Below, in pieces: positions 21,608-27,848 of a stretch of 27,848 nt of DNA. The position numbers and the translations under genes are program-made. Source of the DNA: a virus. Position 1 is the stretch's first letter. Each line of letters begins with the position of its first letter. The notes under the pieces are model-generated. The model was not told the origin of the DNA, searched no databases, and saw only the letters and a list, made by a program, of their open reading frames with translations. Where the stretch lies: the IMG/VR virus record IMGVR_UViG_3300044946_000232, positions 1-27,848 of that record; one strand, given 5' to 3'.

Positions 21608-22443
21608 GCAAGCGAGGCGTCCGCGATTGGCTTCGAGCCTTTGTCCCCAAGTGGCTATCGAATCGCCCAGGGCTGAACAACGGCTTCAAGATGCTGTGGG
21701 GGATGGCGTTCCAGGCGGACGTCCTGCTCGAGCTCGCGATCGAGGGCGTCGGGAGCTGGTGGCCCGGATACTCGCTGGGCGCGAGCAATCAGGCCGTGGA
21801 TGCGTCGACGGCCCTCCCACTCATCGGCCTCTCGCGCGGCATCATCCAAGGCGAGGCCGAGACGGACGCGCACTACGCGTCGAGGCTTCCCGGATGGCTA
21901 GACGATTGGGCAAACGCCGGTAGCTCGGAGATCCTCTGTCAGCAGATCCAGGAGTACATCGGCAACACGCCGACGGTGCGTGTCGTCGACCGCAATGGCA
22001 ATTGGGTCTCGATCGCGCCGGACGGCACCATCACGAAGGCGGTCGCGGCATGGGACTGGGACTCTGTCTCCAACCCGGAGCGCGCCGGCTGGTGGTCGGA
22101 CCTCTGGATCATCGTTTACCCGTGCGAGTGGTCGATCACGGGGGCGACCCTTGCGTCGCTTGTGGGCGTCTGGGGCACGTACGACGGCGTCGGGACCGGG
22201 CACGCGGTGCCTCGCGCAGCCGTCGATGCGATCCTGGCCGAGGTCGCCCAGTGGAAGGGCGCGCACTGCTGGGTCGAAGCCATCATCTACAGCTACGACC
22301 CGACCCTCTTCGTCCCCGGCTCGGTCGTGAGCGGCGACCCCGATGGCACATGGGGCAATAGCTCGAAGGTGGTGAACGGCGTCCAGGTGCCCGCGAGGCT
22401 GACGGACGGACGCGCGCGATTCTGGATTCCGGACGGAGGCTGA
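21604..22443 (+). CDS. tail protein I/Mu gp48-like wedge protein
   Basis: A 279-residue protein starting at ATG 21604 (ATGA overlap); the upstream extension is out of the real gene. It follows the J-like gene, where tail protein I or DUF2313 proteins sit and connect baseplate to tail fibres. The N-terminus has DWLRAFVPKWLSNRPGLNNG and FQADVLLELAIEGVGSWWPGY; then a segment with ETDAHYASRLPGWLDDWANAG, as in tail protein I; then strand-rich sequence with many Trp residues. The C-terminal half (about 200-279) is variable and may be a fibre-binding domain. It precedes the adhesion genes by three bases. Confidence 0.74.
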   Translation: MSKRGVRDWLRAFVPKWLSNRPGLNNGFKMLWGMAFQADVLLELAIEGVGSWWPGYSLGASNQAVDASTALPLIGLSRGIIQGEAETDAHYASRLPGWLDDWANAGSSEILCQQIQEYIGNTPTVRVVDRNGNWVSIAPDGTITKAVAAWDWDSVSNPERAGWWSDLWIIVYPCEWSITGATLASLVGVWGTYDGVGTGHAVPRAAVDAILAEVAQWKGAHCWVEAIIYSYDPTLFVPGSVVSGDPDGTWGNSSKVVNGVQVPARLTDGRARFWIPDGG

Positions 22444-22445
22444 CC

Positions 22446-23720
22446 ATGCACGGCTACGCAGGAGACCCTACCAACTACCCGGCCGAGGTCGAGCTCATCG
22501 ACGACTCGGACGCGCCCAACGCCACGAACTTCGGCACGACCAGCGAGGGCACGCTGGACCGGACGGCGTGGCTTCGGGTGCGCATCGCCGCCGGGCCGGC
22601 GGTGGACTGGAAGCCGAGCTTCGTGGCCACGGCTGGCCCCGGCGGAGCCGACTTCGGAGCGGCTTGCTACGACTACGACAACAACTGGATCCTCGTCACG
22701 TTCCACCAAGGCTCGATGCAGTGGGACGCATTCCAGGGCCAGGGCCTCGACGCAGGCGCCGCGGCCGCGTGGAGGCAGCTGGGGGCCACTCAGACAATGA
22801 CGTACGCAGCCGTTTCGGACGCGGCCGTCTCGCCCGATCCATCGTCGACGGGGCAGTACTGGGTCTTCACTCACGAGCACAATCCCTCCGGAAATCCGTA
22901 CAACTTCACGGCGTATCAGTTCGCCAGCGGATCGTGGACGGTCAAACGAACGTTTCAGTGCAACCCCGGAACGATCGGCAAGCTGTCCTGCGTCGCGTTC
23001 AACGGCTCGATCATCTACGCGCTCGCCGCCCAAAACGTCGCCGGCGCCGGCTTCTCGAGCTCGAGCGATAGCGGATCCACATGGCACGACTTCAGCGCCG
23101 GATTGCCGAATATGCCAAACGGTTCCGAGTGGCTGCTCAAAACGACGGTCGACCCGCTGGGCGTGCCTGCCTCCGGGGACCACGTGCTCGCGGTGCCGGC
23201 GTTCGCGGCGCTGGGAGCGGCGACGCCGGTGTGGAAAAGCACCAACGGCGCCGCGTGGACGCAATCAGCCACCCTATCGGGGCTCCCCTCGGGAGCGAGC
23301 ATCGTCGGTCTGTCGTGGTGCAACGACGGTCTGGGGCCCTGCTGGATTCTCATGGTGCAGACGGGTGTCTTCGCAACGACGATCCTTCGTAGTCCCGACG
23401 GCGTCACGTGGACGACGCAGCTCGGTTCGGCGCCGACAGCGGACATTGCGGATATGGGAAGCCTAGCGCCCGTCAGTCCGGGCACTGTAGGCCCCACCCT
23501 CGTATGCACGCTCGCGGACGAGTCGACGCCCGGCGGCTCGGGGCAGATCCTCAGCATCGACGGCGGGCAAAACTGGTATCCCAGCGAGGCTCGTCTCTTC
23601 GGCAACGACACCGGGTCGACTGGCTACACGCGTTCGCGCGTCGTGGCGTCGGGAAACGGCTTTTTCACCTACAACAGCCTGTGGGCGCGCTTCTCCGCGC
23701 TCTTCGGGCTGCCCTTCTGA
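22446..23720 (+). CDS. Asp-box beta-propeller tail protein
   Basis: A 424-residue protein three bases after the wedge gene, and before the tailspike. Four Asp-box-like turns recur: SSDSGSTW (about 206-213), STNGAAW (about 265), SPDGVTW (about 316) and SIDGGQNW (about 370). These turns mark sialidase/BNR-type beta-propellers. The first 60 residues seem to be an anchor to the baseplate. The protein could be a receptor-binding tip or glycan hydrolase, but catalytic arginines and the Tyr/Glu pair of true sialidases are not identifiable, so binding is more likely than cleavage. The ribosome site is weak. Confidence 0.68.
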   Translation: MHGYAGDPTNYPAEVELIDDSDAPNATNFGTTSEGTLDRTAWLRVRIAAGPAVDWKPSFVATAGPGGADFGAACYDYDNNWILVTFHQGSMQWDAFQGQGLDAGAAAAWRQLGATQTMTYAAVSDAAVSPDPSSTGQYWVFTHEHNPSGNPYNFTAYQFASGSWTVKRTFQCNPGTIGKLSCVAFNGSIIYALAAQNVAGAGFSSSSDSGSTWHDFSAGLPNMPNGSEWLLKTTVDPLGVPASGDHVLAVPAFAALGAATPVWKSTNGAAWTQSATLSGLPSGASIVGLSWCNDGLGPCWILMVQTGVFATTILRSPDGVTWTTQLGSAPTADIADMGSLAPVSPGTVGPTLVCTLADESTPGGSGQILSIDGGQNWYPSEARLFGNDTGSTGYTRSRVVASGNGFFTYNSLWARFSALFGLPF

Positions 23721-23730
23721 GAGGCGCGCC

Positions 23731-26622
23731 ATGGCGAACAATCCCGAGACGTACCTCGATAAGTTCCTGCAAAAGGATATCCAGGACTCCAGCAACAACA
23801 TCCTCCCGACGCGCCCCGTCCTGCGCGTGCTGGGGAGCGCCTCGGTTGTAGACAATCCCGAGAACAACAGCACCGACCTCACGGCGACCGCAGCGGCTGA
23901 CGGTCAAGTCGGCACGGCCGTCGCCAACGGACTCAACTCGAACATCGTCGTCGACGGTTCGGTGCTCGTGCGTCTCACGGGCCCCACGGGAGCCTTCGCG
24001 GTCGGAGGCTTCGCCCTCTCGTCTGGCGGCTGGGCCGGCGGTCAGCGCGTCGTGTTTCAAAACACGACGACCGAGGCCATGACGATCGTCAACGAGGACC
24101 TTTCGAGCACTGCGACCAATCGAATCATCACCGGAAGCGGTCAGTCGGTCACCTTGCCGCCCCGAAAGGGCGTGGTCTCCTGCGTATACGACTCGGTGAC
24201 CGCGCGACTCGTGGTTCAGAACATCGGTCTTCAGTACCCAAGCACTATCGACATCCGCGAGCTGGGCGCAGATCCGACGGGAACGGTCGACGCGACGGCG
24301 TTCGTACGGGCCGCCCACGACATCTTCACGTCGGCGGGAGGAGAAATCTTCCTGGCCGACGGGTGCACCTTCAAGGTGACCAACCTCGTTTTCACCAAGC
24401 CGATTCACCTTCGAGCTAAGCGCACCATGGTGGTTCAGGCCAGCGGAGCGACTGGCAACCTGATCGAGACAACGGCCAATCTGAAGATAACCGGGCACAC
24501 CCAGAACGAAACCGGGTTTCTGGTGGCCGCCGGATGCACGGGGCTATTTTTGGCGGCACCCTGGGTCAACGGTGGGATCGGCCAATACTACGGGCCGGCA
24601 CTGGTGCTCTCGGACATCTTCTTCTCGGGCGGCGCTCGCTCGATCGACACCGCTGGCCTTACCGGATTCTACGAGGGCAACCTCCACCTCGAGCGGGTGC
24701 TCTTTCACGACACGACCGGGCTCGCACTCAACATCGACGACTCCGTCTATTACGGCTTTCTGTCGCGGTGTCACTTCTATCACTGCTTTCAGGGGTGTTC
24801 GGTCGGCACGGCCACTGAAACGAAGTTTTCCCAGAACGTCTGGGTCCAGGCTCAGGGCGGTGGCTCTTCGCTCATCCTCCACGGCGTGGCGCACGTCGAC
24901 TTCGACCACGACGAGTTCTATGGCTGGTACCAGGTCACCGCGCCCGACATTACTCTCTATGCGGAGAACGACTCGGCCGACGGGATCTCGGGTATCGAAA
25001 CGTGCAAGTTTGGAGCGGAGCTCGAGCTCTCCTTCACCACCGCACGCAACCGGATCCAGATCGTTGCCCCCGGCGGCACGGCCGTCGCCACGCTTGCACC
25101 GAAGATTCGGGCCAATCAGTTTTACGCGCCGGGAGCCATGTCCGTCACCGCGTACAGCTGGACCGGAGGTAGCGCGACTGCGACCGTCCTTCCCAACAAC
25201 GGCACCGACCACGGGGTCCAGGTAGGCGATCAGTTCTACATCCTGGGCGATCCCGTCGTGGCCCATTCTGACTACCAGGGCGGCCCCTGGACGTGCACGG
25301 CCCGCACCGCGACCTCGGTCACCTGGGCACATTCGGGCACTCTCTCGAACTACGCGGGAGTGTCGGCCCTGATCTTCCCGGGAAGCGTGTCGGCGATTGC
25401 GATCCTGACTCCGGTGTCGCGGATCCTCTACTCGGCCAACTACTTTCAGGGCTACCCGATCGGCGTGGACGACTCCGCGATCATCACCGAAGGCACGCGA
25501 GACACCGGCGGCCGCGGCGTCTTCGACGATACGAACCGCATGACTGGCCCGCTTGGAATGGCCTTCCGCGAGTTCAAGATGGGTGGCCGCGGCATGGCGG
25601 TGGTGCAGGTCGGCGCGTGCTCGGCCGGGCTCTACTTTGATGGGCAGGCGCGGCGCAACGAGACACCCGAGGTGCGAAACCGAATCACCGTCGACTCGGA
25701 AGACTTCACGAAGTGGGGCAACGTCGGATCCATCGGGATCACCGCTGGGCAGACGGACCCGTGGGGAACCTCGCGCGCCACGATCCTTCAACGCGCCGGC
25801 GGCACGCAGATCACCAACGGGGTGTGGCCGGCCCAGGGCCTCGGCGAGGCGCTGACGGTCGCGCTGAATACGGCGAACATCAAAGGGAACGGTTTCCTCT
25901 CCTTCTGGGCAAAGCAAGGCGGGACCGTCCCGTCGACCACGCTGAACGTGTCGATCTTCAACGATGGTAACGGCAACGTGATGCTTGATGAGCAGGTGGC
26001 GCTGGGCGCCAATTGGAAGCGACACACGCTCCCATTTGTCTACGACGCCAGCCTGGGCGCGGTCTCGCTCAACATCTCGCCCGGAGGCTTCGACGCGTGC
26101 AAGGCGACGGTGGTGGTCACTGGCTTCCAGGTCGACGACTACGCCGGCGACTATGTGCCCGTCCACTACGTCCTGAGCACCGACACGTCTTTCGTGGACG
26201 CCCGCCTTGGCAATCGCTACGAGCGTGACGTTGGGTTCGCCGGGCTGCTGCGACTCGAGCCCAATGGCGACGCGGCACCGACGATCGCGCAGGTGGGCAC
26301 CGGGCTCGGCACCGGAGCGGGCTTCATCACGACCGCGACCGATGCGGGCATGCTGATCAGCGTGACCACCGGGACGTCGCCAAGCAGCGCGGGCCTCATC
26401 ACGGTCGCCTTTGGTCGCACCATGCCATCCGCCCCGCTCGTCTTGATCCAGCTCGAGGACGGCGCGGGTGGATACTGGCCAAACGGGAGCGTCGTGAAGA
26501 TCCTCTCGAAGACGGCGAGCGGCTTCACCATCGACTGGAACAGCGGCTCGAGCTTGCCCAACGCCTCGACCGCGGATGCGGTGCGCTTCAACATCCTCAT
26601 GCTACCGATCGGAGCCAACTAA
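23731..26622 (+). CDS. beta-helix tailspike/depolymerase-like protein
   Basis: A 963-residue protein with GAGAGG before ATG 23731. Residues 1-165 form an N-terminal attachment part. From about 173 (IDIRELGADPTGTVDATAF) it has the usual start of a pectate-lyase-like right-handed beta-helix, which runs to about 640 with many short Gly/Asn-rich turns and repeated Ile/Val/Phe strands. Residues about 650-826 look like a carbohydrate-binding jelly roll (VDSEDFTKWGNVGS at the start). The last 130 residues are another beta domain, possibly for trimer formation. Such spikes bind and often cut capsular or O-antigen polysaccharide. Acidic catalytic residues cannot be placed with confidence. Confidence 0.82.
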   Translation: MANNPETYLDKFLQKDIQDSSNNILPTRPVLRVLGSASVVDNPENNSTDLTATAAADGQVGTAVANGLNSNIVVDGSVLVRLTGPTGAFAVGGFALSSGGWAGGQRVVFQNTTTEAMTIVNEDLSSTATNRIITGSGQSVTLPPRKGVVSCVYDSVTARLVVQNIGLQYPSTIDIRELGADPTGTVDATAFVRAAHDIFTSAGGEIFLADGCTFKVTNLVFTKPIHLRAKRTMVVQASGATGNLIETTANLKITGHTQNETGFLVAAGCTGLFLAAPWVNGGIGQYYGPALVLSDIFFSGGARSIDTAGLTGFYEGNLHLERVLFHDTTGLALNIDDSVYYGFLSRCHFYHCFQGCSVGTATETKFSQNVWVQAQGGGSSLILHGVAHVDFDHDEFYGWYQVTAPDITLYAENDSADGISGIETCKFGAELELSFTTARNRIQIVAPGGTAVATLAPKIRANQFYAPGAMSVTAYSWTGGSATATVLPNNGTDHGVQVGDQFYILGDPVVAHSDYQGGPWTCTARTATSVTWAHSGTLSNYAGVSALIFPGSVSAIAILTPVSRILYSANYFQGYPIGVDDSAIITEGTRDTGGRGVFDDTNRMTGPLGMAFREFKMGGRGMAVVQVGACSAGLYFDGQARRNETPEVRNRITVDSEDFTKWGNVGSIGITAGQTDPWGTSRATILQRAGGTQITNGVWPAQGLGEALTVALNTANIKGNGFLSFWAKQGGTVPSTTLNVSIFNDGNGNVMLDEQVALGANWKRHTLPFVYDASLGAVSLNISPGGFDACKATVVVTGFQVDDYAGDYVPVHYVLSTDTSFVDARLGNRYERDVGFAGLLRLEPNGDAAPTIAQVGTGLGTGAGFITTATDAGMLISVTTGTSPSSAGLITVAFGRTMPSAPLVLIQLEDGAGGYWPNGSVVKILSKTASGFTIDWNSGSSLPNASTADAVRFNILMLPIGAN

Positions 26623-26624
26623 CC

Positions 26625-26801
26625 ATGGCTGATCACGCCCCCTGCCCCGTCTGCGCCCACATGTTCATCCGGTGCGGCGAGTTCCCAAAGCCGATCCCGA
26701 GACCGGACGGTCTCACGCATCATCCGGCGTGCGTCCACATCCAACGGCTGTCGCCACACAACCGGACGCCGCCGACCACGCCACCGAAGCGCACGCCGTG
26801 A
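26625..26801 (+). CDS. tiny Cys/His-rich protein, likely zinc-binding
   Basis: A 58-residue protein starting at ATG 26625, two bases after the tailspike stop, with GGAG at 26611-26614. It has CPVC at 7-10, His12, Cys17, and THHPACVH at 31-38, enough ligands for a zinc knuckle, followed by a Pro/Arg-rich tail. Its stop overlaps the next start as GTGA, which supports real translation. It does not resemble a structural fibre protein. It may be a small regulator, a chaperone for fibre assembly or a host-interaction factor; no function is assigned. Confidence 0.68.
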   Translation: MADHAPCPVCAHMFIRCGEFPKPIPRPDGLTHHPACVHIQRLSPHNRTPPTTPPKRTP

Positions 26802-27520
26802 GGACGCTCGGTCTCGGTCTCGGTATCGGCCAGCCGCGCATCGGCGGCGGCGGACCCGTGTGGACTCCGCGCGATCTATCCGCCGTCGCGCTTGGGCTGG
26901 TCGTGCCCGCGACGCTCGGCGCCGTGGCTTCGCTTCCGGACGCGAGCGGGCATGGGCGCACCGCAACTCAGGCGACGTCGGCCGCGCGACCCTCGGTGGT
27001 CGCCGCGGCCGGCCCTACGGGTGGCCCCGGGCTGGTCTTTGCGGGCGGCCTCACGTCCGGGACGTTCTTGCAGACGGCATCGTTCGGTCTCGCCGGTCCC
27101 GTGACGGCGTGGCTCATCGCCAAAATTCCACCGGAGACATACGAGCAGGATCTTTTCGATGGTCTCGGCGTTGGGACCATGCGGTGCGGCATCATCGGCG
27201 GCACCGCCGAGGCCTTCGTGAGCAGTGACGGGTCGTCTTGGGTGAGCGGCAACATCACCCTCGGAAGCTGGCACCTTCTGGAGCTCACCTTCAACGGGTC
27301 TTCCGGAAAGCTGGTGCAGGACGGGGTCGTGATCAATTCGGGCAAGAGCGGGGGCAGCGCTGCCAGCGCTGGGGGCGTGACGCTCGGCGCCGATGGCCTG
27401 GGTACGCTGAACTTCGCGTCAATGACCATGGTGGAATTCTGGGTCCAGTCGGGAGTAGCCACCGCGGCGGACGAGGCGAACATGCATGCCTATTCGACAG
27501 GCGTTTACGCAACACCATAA
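26798..27520 (+). CDS. LamG/concanavalin A-like fibre protein
   Basis: A 240-residue protein starting at GTG 26798, overlapping the previous stop (GTGA); an upstream open frame would run over the small Cys/His gene and was rejected. It begins with a Gly-rich stretch, then a laminin G-like beta-sandwich: VASLPDASGHGRTATQ at about 44-59, a middle with PVTAWLIAKIPPETYEQ, then GSWHLLELTFNGSSGKLVQD and the end of the domain. The pattern fits LamG-type lectin folds found in phage fibres and adhesins. It probably binds a surface sugar or stabilises the spike. Confidence 0.72.
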   Translation: MRTLGLGLGIGQPRIGGGGPVWTPRDLSAVALGLVVPATLGAVASLPDASGHGRTATQATSAARPSVVAAAGPTGGPGLVFAGGLTSGTFLQTASFGLAGPVTAWLIAKIPPETYEQDLFDGLGVGTMRCGIIGGTAEAFVSSDGSSWVSGNITLGSWHLLELTFNGSSGKLVQDGVVINSGKSGGSAASAGGVTLGADGLGTLNFASMTMVEFWVQSGVATAADEANMHAYSTGVYATP

Positions 27521-27538
27521 AAGCAGGAGTCGCATCCC

Positions 27539-27848
27539 ATGACCGCAGAAGCAGAAGACCTCGACCCGATCCCGCCGGACCCGTCCAACCTGCTCACGCA
27601 GGCCACCAGTCCACTCACCACCGTTGGGGGGTCGGACCTGCTCATGTCGACCTTCTTCACAAACTCCCTTGGCATCGCGCGGAGAATCCTCTGCTGTGGC
27701 GCGGGGACCATCGGAATCAAGCGGATCAAGGACACGGCCTTCACGGCCTACCCGTGTGTCGCGGGGCAGTACATCGACGGCCAGATCCTCGCCGTCGGCT
27801 CAACGTCGGACGGCTCGAGCGCCGGAATGCAGTTTATCGCCGAGGTGT
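27539..27848 (+). CDS. hypothetical protein, cut by window end
   Basis: A gene with AGGAG at 27525-27529 and ATG 27539 that stays open to the last base; 103 complete residues are visible. The N-terminus is acidic with a Pro-rich stretch (DLDPIPPDPSNLL), followed by beta-like sequence with SDLLMSTFFTNSLGI and a Cys-Cys pair in ILCCGAGTIGIKRI, then TAYPCVAGQYIDGQILAV. It follows the LamG gene, so another virion surface or fibre-associated protein is likely. I do not recognise a family, and the C-terminus is missing. Confidence 0.6.
   Translation, partial: MTAEAEDLDPIPPDPSNLLTQATSPLTTVGGSDLLMSTFFTNSLGIARRILCCGAGTIGIKRIKDTAFTAYPCVAGQYIDGQILAVGSTSDGSSAGMQFIAEV

Noticed and set aside
24544-26166. 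A 540-codon minus-strand open frame opposite the tailspike
   Set aside because: Composition is typical of antisense shadows and no domain is recognisable; the plus strand encodes a clear beta-helix protein.
26672-26797. Upstream extension of the LamG gene
   Set aside because: It lies over the Cys/His small gene; GTG 26798 with GTGA overlap is the better start.
1-27848. CRISPR array, tRNA, rRNA, IS element or attachment site
   Set aside because: No spaced direct repeats, cloverleaf, ribosomal sequence, transposase or integrase was seen; the only repeats are coding ones at 8556-8670 and 11031-11798.

Overview
The window is one almost unbroken block of bacteriophage (or prophage) virion genes from a GC-rich contractile-tailed phage. 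I read 27 plus-strand genes and one candidate minus-strand gene. No integrase, transposase, replication, lysis, tRNA, rRNA or CRISPR feature is visible, and no host gene marks an end, so lifestyle and host cannot be read directly. GC-rich third codon positions and GTG starts fit a high-GC host; a myxobacterial or related proteobacterial host is only a guess.

Layout. (1) 57-2122: five small, tightly coupled genes before the terminase, mostly unrecognised, the fourth a possible small terminase subunit. (2) 2119-4487: a class I methyltransferase and a two-domain glycosyltransferase set inside the packaging operon. (3) 4484-6199: large terminase with an unusual zinc-ligand-like insertion. (4) 6200-6471: the only real break, holding a tiny minus-strand candidate regulator, an inverted repeat beside its 5' end, and a hairpin over the two convergent stop codons. 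(5) 6472-10797: Mu-type head module (DUF935 portal, I-like protease fused to scaffold, decoration protein, T-like major capsid protein). (6) 10809-13098: neck proteins, the first carrying two sets of tandem repeats. (7) 13111-17732: contractile tail (sheath, tube, assembly chaperone with a strong -1 frameshift signal, tape measure). (8) 17729-22443: baseplate (a tube paralogue with an extra domain, spike/hub, gp25-like wedge, J-like protein, tail protein I). (9) 22446-27848: adhesion module (Asp-box propeller, beta-helix tailspike, tiny Cys/His protein, LamG fibre, and a last gene cut by the window edge).

Many neighbours overlap as ATGA or GTGA, so most of the block is probably made from long polycistronic messages with coupled translation. 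The head order follows phage Mu, but no F/gp30-like minor head gene lies between portal and protease. The observations most worth following are the beta-module apparently shared by the neck adaptor and the sheath, the tube paralogue just after the tape measure, the frameshift cassette, and the minus-strand gene with its candidate operator.
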